A DNA stretch of 64,000 bases from Pseudomonas rubra (GTDB taxonomy: Bacteria > Pseudomonadota > Gammaproteobacteria > Pseudomonadales > Pseudomonadaceae). The notes beneath the pieces were generated by a model, which saw nothing but the letters and a program-made list of their open reading frames with translations, was not told where the DNA came from and searched no databases. How positions within the stretch are numbered: the stretch's first letter is position 1; each line of letters starts with the position of its first letter. Both the position numbers and the translations under genes were made by a program. The stretch is from contig NZ_JAMDGZ010000032.1 of the NCBI RefSeq assembly GCF_028656935.1, positions 30,264 to 94,263 on the forward strand. The letters are read 5' to 3'. Shown here piece by piece: positions 52,412 to 61,081 of this stretch.

Positions 52412-52486
52412 TGGCGGGTACCTCGAATGAAGTGAATTAACAACGGGGACAACGGTTTCGAGCTTACGCCCCTAATGGCATTTCAG

Positions 52487-53236
52487 CTACAAAGTGATAT
52501 CGAGCGCCCGACGCAGTTGCTCACCCCGGCTGTCGGATGCGGCGCTGACCAGGGCGTAGTTGTAGTCACCGTGCGACCAGTAGCGTGCCTGCAGTTGGCC
52601 GTCGACTCGTTCACCGCTGGGCATGCGCGCATAGTGCTCGCCCGGCGAGCGCAGGAACAGGCTGACCCGCTGGCCCTGGGCGTCCTCGAACAGCACCAGC
52701 GCCGCCGGCCCTTGCTCGTTGCTCAGCAGCCGCGCCCCCACCGGGGTGAAGCCGTAGGCCGAGAGGTCTGGCAGGTTGTCGACGTGGGCGAAGTGCTGGC
52801 CCAACCAGGCTTGCAGACGCGCCGGGTCCTGGGCGCTGAGGTCCAGGGCCTTGCTGTCGGCAAACAAGCGATGGGCCTGCACGGCATCGGCCATTGGCGG
52901 GTTGTTGGCCAACAGGCTTGCCTCGCGCACCTGCCAGCCGCCCAGGCCACCAATGCCCAGGGTTACCAGCAGCACGGCAGCACTGGCCCAACGCCGTTGC
53001 CGCCGACGGCGCAGCGCGCGGCGCACATTGAGCGGGTCCAGGCGCGGGTTGGGCGCAAGCCCGGCAAAGCCGGACAACGCCGCGCGCAATTGTCGGGCAT
53101 CGTTGCGCCAGGCCTCGACCCGCGCCGCCTGCTCGGGGTTGGCGGCCAGGTACAGCTCAACCGCCCGGCGCCGTTCGGGGTCCAGACGCTCATCGACATA
53201 AGCGTGCAGTTCGTGTTCAGACGGGATCAAGCTCAT
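52487..53236 (-). CDS. Membrane anti-sigma factor
   Basis: A 249-aa protein with an anti-sigma N terminus (HELHAYVDERLDPERRRAVELYL, a zinc-less variant of the zf-HC2 type), a membrane helix around 85-104 (WASAAVLLVTLGIGGLGG) and a periplasmic C-terminal domain. Its start overlaps the stop of the ECF sigma gene by 4 bases, the usual sigma/anti-sigma arrangement. It should hold the sigma factor at the membrane until a periplasmic stress, perhaps peroxide, relieves it. Confidence 0.85.
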   Translation of the reverse strand: MSLIPSEHELHAYVDERLDPERRRAVELYLAANPEQAARVEAWRNDARQLRAALSGFAGLAPNPRLDPLNVRRALRRRRQRRWASAAVLLVTLGIGGLGGWQVREASLLANNPPMADAVQAHRLFADSKALDLSAQDPARLQAWLGQHFAHVDNLPDLSAYGFTPVGARLLSNEQGPAALVLFEDAQGQRVSLFLRSPGEHYARMPSGERVDGQLQARYWSHGDYNYALVSAASDSRGEQLRRALDITL

Positions 53237-53742
53237 TTCAACCTCCGCAAGGCCGGGGGCGGCGTATTGCCCTCGGCCAGTTCGCGCATGGCCGCGCGAG
53301 CGCGCGACAAACGTGACATTACCGTACCGATCGGCACATCCAGGGCCTGGGCGGCCTCTTTGTAGCTCAAGCCTTCCACGCTGACCAGCAACAGCAAGGC
53401 GCGCTGCTCGCTGGGGAGTTGCGCGAACGCGGCCAGGCCAGACTGGGCAAGCACAATGTCTTCGGTGTTGCTGCCCACTTCCTCAACGCGGCCGAACCAG
53501 GCCAGCCAGCGTGCCTGACGGCGCTCGCGACGTTTGCCATCGATAAACTGCCGGTACAGGATCGAGAACAGCCAGGCGCGCAGGCTGGCGTCCTCGCGCT
53601 GCTGGCCGCGACGGCTCAAGGCCCGCTCGATCGTGGCCTGGACCAAGTCGTCCGCACTGCTGGCGTCGCGCGTCAGCCACAGGGCGAAGCGGCGCAAGCG
53701 CTGCAGCATCTCTCGCAATTGCTCGTCATCTAGCTCGTTCAT
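53233..53742 (-). CDS. ECF RNA polymerase sigma factor
   Basis: A 169-aa group IV sigma factor with region 2 (RRFALWLTRDASSADDLVQATIERAL-like core, then LRAWLFSILYRQFID) and region 4 (LSYKEAAQALDVPIGTVMSRLSRARAAM). It overlaps the anti-sigma gene. The true start is ATG 53742: the promoter at 53783-53807 lies inside the longer frame that begins at 53856, so those upstream codons are not translated from it. The same promoter form on the other strand precedes the catalase gene. It is probably self-regulated. Confidence 0.9.
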   Translation of the reverse strand: MNELDDEQLREMLQRLRRFALWLTRDASSADDLVQATIERALSRRGQQREDASLRAWLFSILYRQFIDGKRRERRQARWLAWFGRVEEVGSNTEDIVLAQSGLAAFAQLPSEQRALLLLVSVEGLSYKEAAQALDVPIGTVMSRLSRARAAMRELAEGNTPPPALRRLK

Positions 53743-53782
53743 TGGCGCAGTCTTGGCCTGTAGGCGATCAGTGTACGAGGCA

Positions 53783-53807
53783 GACGCTCGAGATGAAGAT
53801 TTATTCC
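53783..53807 (-). promoter_or_regulatory. ECF-type promoter toward the sigma/anti-sigma genes
   Basis: Read on the minus strand: GGAATAAA, 13 bases, CGTC (GGAAT-N16-CGTC). The start of transcription would fall about 35 bases before ATG 53742. The same two boxes at the same spacing appear in mirror image at 53816-53840, which strongly suggests that both are read by the same sigma factor, presumably the one encoded here. Confidence 0.75.
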
Positions 53808-53815
53808 AAGGCGTT

Positions 53816-53840
53816 GGAATAAACCTTTGCCCCAGGCGTC
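53816..53840 (+). promoter_or_regulatory. ECF-type promoter toward catalase and cytochrome b561
   Basis: GGAATAAA, 13 bases, CGTC (GGAAT-N16-CGTC) on the plus strand, 33 bases before ATG 53874. Its mirror twin lies at 53783-53807. The -10 CGTC is typical of several ECF groups. Confidence 0.75.
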
Positions 53841-53873
53841 GTACCAGCTCATTCACTGACCCGGATCAGCGCC

Positions 53874-54920
53874 ATGACCACTCCGTTACACGGCCGTCCC
53901 CGCGCCTTGCGCCTGGCTGCCATCGGCCTTGGGCTGACCGCCCTGGCCGCAGGTTTTGCCTATACCGCCGGCTGGATCGGCAACGAACGGCTGACGCCAA
54001 AACGCATTATCGACACCTTCGAAGCGCAGGCCGGACACCACCCCGGTTACCGTAAGAATCACGCCAAGGGCCTGTGTGTCAGCGGCTATTTCCAGAGCAG
54101 CGGCGAGGCGGCGGGACTTTCCAGCGCACGAGTATTCAGCCAGGCCAGGGTGCCAGTGATCGGCCGCTTCGCCATCGGTGGCGCCAACCCGCACAGCCCG
54201 GATGCCAGTGTGCCGACCCGCAGCCTGGCGCTGCAACTGAGCAGCGACGATGGCCAGCAGTGGCGCACCGGCATGAACACCCCTCCGGTACTCGCGGTCG
54301 GGACCCCTGAAGCCTTCTACCAACAGGTGCTGGCGATGACGCCGGACCCGGCCACCGGCAAACCGGACCCGTCGCGCCTGCAAGCATTTTTCGCCGCACA
54401 CCCGGAAAGCGCAGCCTTTCGTCAATGGGCCAAGGACTACAAAGCCTCGGACAGTTTCGCCAACTCAAGCTACAACAGCATCAACGCCTTTGCCTTGATC
54501 GATGCCGAGGGCAAAGCCCGCTATGTACGCTGGAGCCTATTGCCACAAACACCCTTCGCCGCCTTGCCCACCCAGGTCGAGGACAACGACTACCTGCAGC
54601 ATGACCTGCGCCAACGCCTGAGCCTGGGGCCGTTGCGCTGGACCTTGCAATTGACCCTGGCCGCAGCCGGTGATGCCGTCAATGACCCCAGCCAGCCCTG
54701 GCCCGGGCAACGTCCCACAGTTGACGCCGGCACCCTGGTGATCGACCAGGTCGATGCCGCGCAACAAGGCGCCTGCCGCGACCTCAACTTCGACCCATTG
54801 ATCCTGCCGACCGGTATCAAGCCTTCGGCCGACCCAATCCTCGCCGCACGTTCGGCGGCCTATTCGGAATCCTTCAACCGCCGCAGCCGTGAAGCCGCGC
54901 AGCTGGGAGCTCGCCCATGA
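53874..54920 (+). CDS. Catalase-family (SrpA-like) haem peroxidase
   Basis: A 348-aa protein of the short catalase family (about 300-350 aa rather than 480+). An N-terminal hydrophobic segment (LAAIGLGLTALAAGFAYTAGW) anchors or exports it to the periplasm. The distal His is probably in KNHAKGLCVSGYF (about 62), the conserved NSxN-type block in FANSSYNSINAFALI (about 200), and the haem-ligand Tyr in LAARSAAYSESFNRR (near the C terminus), which follows the R-x3-Y pattern. It should use H2O2 or organic peroxides. Its stop overlaps the cytochrome b561 start, so the two probably act together. Confidence 0.88.
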   Translation: MTTPLHGRPRALRLAAIGLGLTALAAGFAYTAGWIGNERLTPKRIIDTFEAQAGHHPGYRKNHAKGLCVSGYFQSSGEAAGLSSARVFSQARVPVIGRFAIGGANPHSPDASVPTRSLALQLSSDDGQQWRTGMNTPPVLAVGTPEAFYQQVLAMTPDPATGKPDPSRLQAFFAAHPESAAFRQWAKDYKASDSFANSSYNSINAFALIDAEGKARYVRWSLLPQTPFAALPTQVEDNDYLQHDLRQRLSLGPLRWTLQLTLAAAGDAVNDPSQPWPGQRPTVDAGTLVIDQVDAAQQGACRDLNFDPLILPTGIKPSADPILAARSAAYSESFNRRSREAAQLGARP

Positions 54921-55447
54921 AACCTGTTGCCTTTCACCCCCTGGCCCGCCTGCTGCACTGGCTGATGGCGGTGCTGATCCTGGCCATGCTGTTCATCGGC
55001 GTGAGCATGGTCAACGACCTGTCGCCGCGCCATACCTGGCTGGTCAGCCTGCACAAGGCCATTGGCCTGGCCCTGTTGCTGCTGGTCCTGGTGCGCATCG
55101 GCCTGCGCCTGCTGCTACCGCAACCGCCGTTGCCCAACGACCTGCCGTCGCTGCAGCGCCGGGCCGCGAAGGCTTCGCACCTGCTGCTGTACGGCTTGAT
55201 GCTGGCCATGCCGCTGCTCGGCTGGGGCATGCTTTCGGCCGGAGGTTACCCGTTGCCGCTGCAACTGCCGGCGCTGCTGCCCCATGACCTGCAGCTGTAT
55301 GCCCTGCTGCGCCAGGCCCATGGCTGGCTGGCCTATGTCCTGTTCGCCATTGTACTGGTGCACTTGGGGGCGGCGCTGGTACATGGCCTGGTGCGCCGTG
55401 ACGGTGTGCTGCGCAGTATGTGGCCGGGGCCGTTGCGCAAGGATTAA
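54917..55447 (+). CDS. Cytochrome b561 family protein
   Basis: A 176-aa membrane protein with four helices and the haem-ligating histidines in HPLARLLHWLMAVLIL, LVSLHKAIGLALL, and HGWLAYVLFAIVLVHLGAALVHG. It carries electrons between the quinone pool and the periplasm. The ATGA overlap with the catalase-family gene suggests that it supplies electrons to that peroxidase. First AT-rich stretch of the region follows its stop. Confidence 0.9.
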   Translation: MKPVAFHPLARLLHWLMAVLILAMLFIGVSMVNDLSPRHTWLVSLHKAIGLALLLLVLVRIGLRLLLPQPPLPNDLPSLQRRAAKASHLLLYGLMLAMPLLGWGMLSAGGYPLPLQLPALLPHDLQLYALLRQAHGWLAYVLFAIVLVHLGAALVHGLVRRDGVLRSMWPGPLRKD

Positions 55448-55578
55448 TATCTTCATTATTTTTTAGCAAATATATTTCAGTCAGAAATGGGGCTATTCAT
55501 AAATAAAGATAATATGTTAACAATATAGGCAGAGACACCTGGCACCCGCCGCCCACAACAACAAAAAAAGGTAGCCCC

Positions 55579-56832
55579 ATGCTTCTGCCCCGTTCCCTGA
55601 CGGTGAGTGCCGGCCTGTGCGCCGCACTCACCCCGCACATCGCCCAGGCCGAATTCATCAAAGACAGCAAGGCCAGCCTGGAAACGCGAAATTTCTACTT
55701 CAGCCGCGACTTTCGTCAGAGCGGCGCGCCGCAGAGCCAGGCACGTGAATGGGCCCAAGGCTTCATCCTGAAAATGGAGTCGGGCTTTACCGAAGGCACC
55801 GTCGGTTTCGGCCTCGATGCCCTCGGTGAACTGGGGGTCAAGCTCGACTCCAGCCGCGACCGCCGCGGCACCGGCCTGCTGCCGTTTGGCGCGAGCCAAG
55901 AGCCGGTGGACGACTACAGCGAACTGGGCCTGACCGCCAAGCTGCGGATCAGCAAAACCACCCTCAAGCTGGGCACCCTGCAACCGACGCTGCCGGTGGC
56001 GGCCATCAACGACGTGCGCCTGCTGCCCTCGACCTACAGCGGTGGTCTGCTGACGTCGCAAGACATCGACAGCCTGACCCTGAACCTTGGCCGCCTGGAA
56101 AAACAGAACCTGCGCGACTCCTCCAGCAACGACGACATGAGCTACGCCGGGGTCCAGAGCAATCACCTGGACCTGGCCGGCGGCACCTACGCGCTCAATC
56201 CGCGCCTGGCCGTCAGCTACTACTACGCGCAGATGCAGGACATCTACCGCCAGCACTACGCCGGGCTGGTCCACGACCTGCCCCTGGCCGAAGGCATCAA
56301 CCTGCGCAGCGACCTGCGCTACTTCGACACCCGCGAACAGGGCAGCCATGACCTGCGCAGCGCCTCGCGGGTCGACGGCGGCAAGATCGACAACCGCTTC
56401 TTCAACGGCATGCTGACCCTGGGCGTGGGCGGGCACAAGTTCGGCCTCGGTTACCAGAACCTTTCCGGCGATGGTGATTTTGCCTACCCGGGCCTGGATC
56501 CTTACTCGGTCAACCTGGTGACCGTGAACGTCTTCACCAAGGCGCAAACCGATGCCTGGCAGTCACGCTACGACTACAACTTCGCCGCCCTCGGCCTGCC
56601 CGGCTTGAGCTTCATGACCCGTTACGTCAATGGCAGCCATATCGAAACCGCCAGCGTCAGTGGCGGCAAGGAATGGGAGCGCGACACCGACATTGCCTAC
56701 GTGGTGCAAAGCGGGCCCCTAAAAAATGTCAGCGTGCGCTTGCGCAACGCCACCTTCCGCTCCAGTAGTGGCCTGACCACTGATATCGATGAAAACCGGC
56801 TGATCGTCGGTTACACCCTGGCACTCTGGTAA
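55579..56832 (+). CDS. OprD family outer-membrane porin
   Basis: A 417-aa outer-membrane porin. A signal peptide (LTVSAGLCAALTPHIAQA) is followed by EFIKDSKASLETRNFYFSRD, the classic OprD N terminus, and by alternating amphipathic strands ending in a C-terminal aromatic (TLALW). OprD-type channels take up amino acids, peptides or aromatic acids; the specificity cannot be assigned from sequence. The preceding 130 bases are AT-rich and probably hold the promoter. Confidence 0.92.
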   Translation: MLLPRSLTVSAGLCAALTPHIAQAEFIKDSKASLETRNFYFSRDFRQSGAPQSQAREWAQGFILKMESGFTEGTVGFGLDALGELGVKLDSSRDRRGTGLLPFGASQEPVDDYSELGLTAKLRISKTTLKLGTLQPTLPVAAINDVRLLPSTYSGGLLTSQDIDSLTLNLGRLEKQNLRDSSSNDDMSYAGVQSNHLDLAGGTYALNPRLAVSYYYAQMQDIYRQHYAGLVHDLPLAEGINLRSDLRYFDTREQGSHDLRSASRVDGGKIDNRFFNGMLTLGVGGHKFGLGYQNLSGDGDFAYPGLDPYSVNLVTVNVFTKAQTDAWQSRYDYNFAALGLPGLSFMTRYVNGSHIETASVSGGKEWERDTDIAYVVQSGPLKNVSVRLRNATFRSSSGLTTDIDENRLIVGYTLALW

Positions 56833-56875
56833 GCCGTTGTGCGGCGCGGTGAAATCAGTCCTTTATTAGTTTTTT

Positions 56876-56894
56876 GGGAATGCTTATCATCTGC
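56876..56894. promoter_or_regulatory. Candidate Fur box upstream of the second FecI gene
   Basis: On the minus strand GCAGATGATAAGCATTCCC matches the 19-base Fur consensus at 12 positions, with the inner TGATAA-N-ATT core well kept. It is 25 bases before ATG 56920. Moderate match. Confidence 0.55.
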
Positions 56895-56919
56895 ATCATT
56901 TTTTCGGGATGCAGCCAGG

Positions 56920-57450
56920 ATGAGCGCACCGCCGTCACCGCCCAATGCCGAGCTCGGCCAGCTCTACCAGCACCATCATCTGTGGCTGCAACACTGGCTG
57001 CGCCGCCGCTTGAGCTGCCCGCAGCGGGCGGCGGACCTGATGCAAGACACCTTCGTGCGTATCCTCGCCTCTTCCGAGGCACTGGAGCTGGTGCGCCTGC
57101 TGCGTGAACCGCGCAACTACCTGGCGACCGTGGCGCGGCGGGTGATGATCGATCATTTCCGCCGTCAGCAACTGGAACGTGCATACCTCGAAGCCCTGGC
57201 AGCACAACCGGAGGCCGAACAGATCTCCACCGAAGAGCAAATAGTGATTCTGCAAACCCTGCGTGAAATCGACCAGTTGCTCGCCGGCTGTGGCGCCAAG
57301 GCGCGCAAGGCGTTTCTGATGGCCAACTGGCTGGGCATGACCTATGTGGAAATCGCCGCCGCCCTGGGCGTGTCGCTGACCACGGTGAAAAAATACCTGA
57401 TCAAGACCACCGAGCGCTGCCTGCTGCTCGCCTACGATGCCCAGCCATGA
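56920..57450 (+). CDS. FecI-type ECF sigma factor
   Basis: A 176-aa ECF sigma factor of the iron-starvation group: region 2 PQRAADLMQDTFVRILASSE, then REPRNYLATVARRVMIDHFRR; region 4 GMTYVEIAAALGVSLTTVKKYL. The stop overlaps the FecR start (ATGA). With fecR and the TonB receptor that follow, it forms a complete cell-surface signalling unit. ATG 56920 is the family start; the longer frame from 56839 covers the Fur box. Confidence 0.9.
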   Translation: MSAPPSPPNAELGQLYQHHHLWLQHWLRRRLSCPQRAADLMQDTFVRILASSEALELVRLLREPRNYLATVARRVMIDHFRRQQLERAYLEALAAQPEAEQISTEEQIVILQTLREIDQLLAGCGAKARKAFLMANWLGMTYVEIAAALGVSLTTVKKYLIKTTERCLLLAYDAQP

Positions 57451-58400
57451 CTGACCGCGAACGCCAGCGCCTGGCCTTGAAGGCTGCGGCCCGCTGGCAT
57501 GTGCAACTGGCCGCCGGCGATGCCCCGGCCGACCTGCAACAGGCCTGGCACGCCTGGCTGGCCAGCGCCGCCGAGCACCGTTGGGCCTGGGAACGGGTCG
57601 AGCAGTTGCAAGGGCGCCTGGCCAGCGTGCCCGGCGCCCTTGCCTTCGACACCTTGCAGCGCAGCGACAGCGACGGCCTGCCCCGGCGCAGCGTGCTCAA
57701 GGGCCTGCTGCTGGCCACCGGCCTTGGCTTCGGTGGCTGGGCCAGTTACCGCAGCCAGTCGGCGCAGCACTGGCTGGCCGATGTCCGCAGTGCCACCGGC
57801 GAAATCCGCCACCTGAGCCTCGCCGATGGCAGCCTGCTGGTGCTCGATACCGCCAGTGCCGCCGACATCTGCTTTGACCGGCAACAACGGCTGATTCGCC
57901 TGCGCCACGGGCGGTTGTTCCTGACCAGCGCCAAGGACAGCCAGCAACGCCCGCTGCGAGTCGAAACCAGCCAGGGCGTGATCGAGGCACTGGGCACCCG
58001 CTTCAGCGTCGATCAGCGCGCTGCCGGCAGCCAGGTCGAGGTGTTCGAGCATGCGGTGCGCATCAACCCGTACCAGGCACCGGCACGACGGCTCGAGGCG
58101 GGCCAGCGCTGCCAGTTCGACAGCCATGGAGTGCATGCCCCGCAGCGCCTGATGGCCAGCGAGTCGGCCTGGACCGGTGGGCACCTGATCGTCGAGGACT
58201 GGCGTCTGGGTGATCTGCTCGACGAGCTTGGCCGCTACCGACCGGGGTTGTTGGCCTATGCAAGCGAGCTTAACGGGCTACGGGTTTCGGGGACCTTCTC
58301 GCTCACCGACAGTGATGCAGCGCTGTCCGCCCTGGCCACCTCGTTCAAGCTCCAGGTACGCCGCTACAACCGTTATTGGGTCAGCATTGACCTGAGTTGA
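57447..58400 (+). CDS. FecR family anti-sigma/signal transducer
   Basis: A 317-aa inner-membrane protein: an N-terminal anti-sigma helical domain (RLALKAAARWHVQLAAGDAP), a membrane helix at about 85-105 (SVLKGLLLATGLGFGGWAS) and the periplasmic FecR domain (TGEIRHLSLADGSLLVLDTAS to LEAGQRCQF) with an STN-like tail. It relays substrate binding by the receptor to the FecI-type factor encoded just upstream. It overlaps that gene by 4 bases. Confidence 0.9.
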   Translation: MTDRERQRLALKAAARWHVQLAAGDAPADLQQAWHAWLASAAEHRWAWERVEQLQGRLASVPGALAFDTLQRSDSDGLPRRSVLKGLLLATGLGFGGWASYRSQSAQHWLADVRSATGEIRHLSLADGSLLVLDTASAADICFDRQQRLIRLRHGRLFLTSAKDSQQRPLRVETSQGVIEALGTRFSVDQRAAGSQVEVFEHAVRINPYQAPARRLEAGQRCQFDSHGVHAPQRLMASESAWTGGHLIVEDWRLGDLLDELGRYRPGLLAYASELNGLRVSGTFSLTDSDAALSALATSFKLQVRRYNRYWVSIDLS

Positions 58401-58452
58401 AATTTTCTTCACCCCCGGGGTGCCTGTTTTTTTCCGTTCGTCCGCCTCTGTA

Positions 58453-58470
58453 GGAAATAATCTTATTTGC
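58453..58470. promoter_or_regulatory. Palindromic AAATAATCTTATTT element before the TonB receptor gene
   Basis: A perfect 6-bp inverted repeat (AAATAA-TC-TTATTT) with GG before and GC after. It resembles the AT-rich operators often found before iron-uptake receptors, or a FecI-type promoter (GGAAAT). It ends 18 bases before ATG 58488. Identity uncertain. Confidence 0.4.
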
Positions 58471-58487
58471 GAACGAAGAGGATCTCC

Positions 58488-60989
58488 ATGCAACCCCGCT
58501 TCCCCCGTGCCCTCCTGCCCCAACTGATTGGCCGCCACCTGCTGGCCGCTGCCCTGGGCCTGCCCCTGCTGCCCGTCGCCGTTGCCCAGGCGGCAGAGAC
58601 CGACAGCGCCAGTTACGGCCAGGTATTTACCCTCGAAGCGGGCTCCCTGAGCCGGGTGCTGGGCAGCTTTGCCGCAGCGGCCGGGGTCAACTTGTCGTAT
58701 GACGCACAACTGACCGCCAGCCTGCAGAGCCCTGGCCTGCAGGGCCGCTTCGGGGTGCTCGAAGGTTTGAGCCGGATCCTTGCCGGCAGTGGCCTGCAGG
58801 CCTATCGCCAGGCCGACGGCAGCTACTCGATCCGCCCGCTGCCGGCCAGCAACGGCGCCCTGGAACTGGGCGCCACCACCATTGGCGCCAGCACCCTGAG
58901 CAGCAGCACCGACACCACCGACAGTTTCACCGTGCGCCAGGTCAGCATTGCCAAGGGCGAACACTCGCTGCGCGAGACGCCGCAGTCGGTCACGGTAATT
59001 ACCCGCAAGATGATGGATGAGCAGAACCTCAATACCCTGGAACAGGTGATGGAGAAAACCCCGGGGATCACCGTGCACGACTCGCCCATGGGCGGTAAGT
59101 ACTTCTACTCGCGTGGCTTCATGCTTGCCGGCCAGTACCAGTACGACGGCGTGCCGCTGGACCTGGGAGGCAACTACGTACAGGCCAACAGCTTTGCCAG
59201 CGACATGGCCTACTACGACCGAGTCGAAGTGTTGCGCGGCGCCGCAGGCATGCTCAAGGGTTCGGGCAGTTCCGCCGGCGGCGTCAACTTCATCCGCAAG
59301 CGTGGGCAGGAAAAGGCTGCTACCAGCGTCAGTCTCTCGGCAGGTTCCTGGGACAACTACCGTGCTCAACTCGACACCGGCGGCCCGCTCAACGCGTCCG
59401 GTAGCCTGCGTGGCCGGCTGGTGGTCGCCGGGCAGGATCGCCAGTACTTCTACGACATGGGCAAGCGCGACGACCAGGTGGTCTACGGCGCCCTGGATTA
59501 CGACTTCAACGATGCCACCACCCTCGGCGTCGGCGCAGCCTACGAGAAGCTCAATGCCACCCCTTGCTGGCAAGGCCTGCCGCGCTACAGCGATGGTTCG
59601 GACCTGAAGCTGTCGCGCGCCACCTGCCTGGGCGCAACCTGGAACAGCTGGGAAAGCCAGCGGGTCAACCTGTTCGCCGACCTCACTCACCACTTCAACG
59701 ACCAGTGGCTGATCAAAGTCGCCGCCATGCACAGCCACAACACCCAGGACATGCAGTACGCCATGACCCTGGGCAGCGTCCCAGTGGGCGCCAGTTCGGC
59801 CAGCAATCAGGTGTATTCCGGCGTGTTCGACTACGACCAGCACGACTACGGCATGGACGCCTACCTGGACGGCAAATTCACGGCTTGGGGCCTGGAGCAC
59901 GAGCTGATCGTCGGCGCCAACGCCAGCCGCGCCAAGGGCAGCGACAGCTACGCGCTGATCAACATGACCCAGTTGCTCGGCGTGACCATGGACCCCTTCG
60001 CCCCCGACCGCGACATTCCCAAGCCCCCCGACAGCCTGTACCAGACCGCCTCCTACCGCGGCGGCCCGTTGCCGGTGGAAAGCGACACCCGGCAGATCGG
60101 CACCTACGCCACCTTGCGCCTGAAACTGGCCGAGCCACTGACCCTGGTGCTCGGCAGCCGGGTCAGCTGGTACCGCAGCCAGCGCGATTCCTACACCCAG
60201 GCCTGGGATTACTGGCAGCATGACCGCAGCCAGGAGAACGGCCAGGTCACCCCCTTCGCCGCGCTGATCTATGACCTGGACGATACCTGGTCGGTGTACG
60301 GCAGCTACGCCGATATCTTCCAGCCCCAGGGCACCTACAGCGATGCCCAGGGCAGCCCGCTGCAACCCAAGACCGGCGCCAACTACGAGCTGGGAATCAA
60401 GGGCGAGTGGTTCGACGGCGGCCTCAACGCAGCCTTCAACCTGTTCCGCACCCTCGAGGCGCACCGTGCCGAAGCCGACTATGACTCGGTCTGTGCCGGC
60501 TCCTCCGACGGTTACTGCTACAGCGACGAGGGCAAGGTCCGCGCCCAGGGCTTCGAGGCCGAACTCAGCGGTGAGCTGGCCGAACGCCTGCAGGTGCTGG
60601 CCGGCTACACCTACACCGAGCTTGAATACCTCAAGACCAACACCAACAGCCAGGATGCGACCTTTACCGCAAGCTACGTGCCACGCCACCTGCTGCGGGT
60701 CTGGGCCGACTACCAGCTCGACGGTCCGCTGCAACGCTGGAGCCTGGGCGGTGGCGTCAATGCGCAAAGCGACAACCACTATCAGGACCGCGCGGCGAAA
60801 ACCGTACAACCTGGTTACGCGATCTGGAACGCGCGCCTGGGTTATCGCCTGGACGACCATTGGAGCATTGCCGTCAACGGTAACAACCTGTTCGACAAGC
60901 ACTACTACTCCAGTGTCGGCGCCCTGGCCTGGGGTAACTTCTATGGCGAGCCACGCAATTTCACCGTGACCCTCAAAGGCGATTTCTAA
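58488..60989 (+). CDS. TonB-dependent siderophore receptor with signalling domain
   Basis: An 833-aa outer-membrane receptor. After a signal peptide (LLAAALGLPLLPVAVAQA) comes an N-terminal STN signalling domain (about 38-115: VFTLEAGSLSRVLGSFAAAA to YSIRPL), which contacts FecR. The plug domain has GEHSLRETPQSVTVITRKMM and TPGITVHDSPMGGKYFYSRG, and a 22-strand barrel ends in VTLKGDF, with a terminal Phe. It is of the FpvA/FhuE/FoxA type and probably imports a ferric hydroxamate or mixed siderophore, identity unknown. ATG 58488 follows AGAGGATCTCC; TTG 58467 is seven codons longer. Confidence 0.93.
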   Translation: MQPRFPRALLPQLIGRHLLAAALGLPLLPVAVAQAAETDSASYGQVFTLEAGSLSRVLGSFAAAAGVNLSYDAQLTASLQSPGLQGRFGVLEGLSRILAGSGLQAYRQADGSYSIRPLPASNGALELGATTIGASTLSSSTDTTDSFTVRQVSIAKGEHSLRETPQSVTVITRKMMDEQNLNTLEQVMEKTPGITVHDSPMGGKYFYSRGFMLAGQYQYDGVPLDLGGNYVQANSFASDMAYYDRVEVLRGAAGMLKGSGSSAGGVNFIRKRGQEKAATSVSLSAGSWDNYRAQLDTGGPLNASGSLRGRLVVAGQDRQYFYDMGKRDDQVVYGALDYDFNDATTLGVGAAYEKLNATPCWQGLPRYSDGSDLKLSRATCLGATWNSWESQRVNLFADLTHHFNDQWLIKVAAMHSHNTQDMQYAMTLGSVPVGASSASNQVYSGVFDYDQHDYGMDAYLDGKFTAWGLEHELIVGANASRAKGSDSYALINMTQLLGVTMDPFAPDRDIPKPPDSLYQTASYRGGPLPVESDTRQIGTYATLRLKLAEPLTLVLGSRVSWYRSQRDSYTQAWDYWQHDRSQENGQVTPFAALIYDLDDTWSVYGSYADIFQPQGTYSDAQGSPLQPKTGANYELGIKGEWFDGGLNAAFNLFRTLEAHRAEADYDSVCAGSSDGYCYSDEGKVRAQGFEAELSGELAERLQVLAGYTYTELEYLKTNTNSQDATFTASYVPRHLLRVWADYQLDGPLQRWSLGGGVNAQSDNHYQDRAAKTVQPGYAIWNARLGYRLDDHWSIAVNGNNLFDKHYYSSVGALAWGNFYGEPRNFTVTLKGDF

Positions 60990-61017
60990 GGCAGGTGATT
61001 GGCGGTCGACAGCGATA

Positions 61018-61036
61018 GATGACAATCGTTATCATC
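61018..61036. promoter_or_regulatory. Probable Fur box upstream of the MFS gene
   Basis: GATGACAATCGTTATCATC; the inner 15 bases match TGATAATNATTATCA at 12 of 14 positions. It lies 46 bases before ATG 61082, between the receptor and the MFS transporter. Confidence 0.7.
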
Positions 61037-61081
61037 TTCTCGAATATCGACCGCCTCACTCTCATCTGCCCCGGATAGCCC

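Noticed and set aside
58278..61025. 915-residue open frame on the minus strand
   Set aside because: It is the antisense of the TonB receptor and FecR genes; composition is artefactual and there is no start context.
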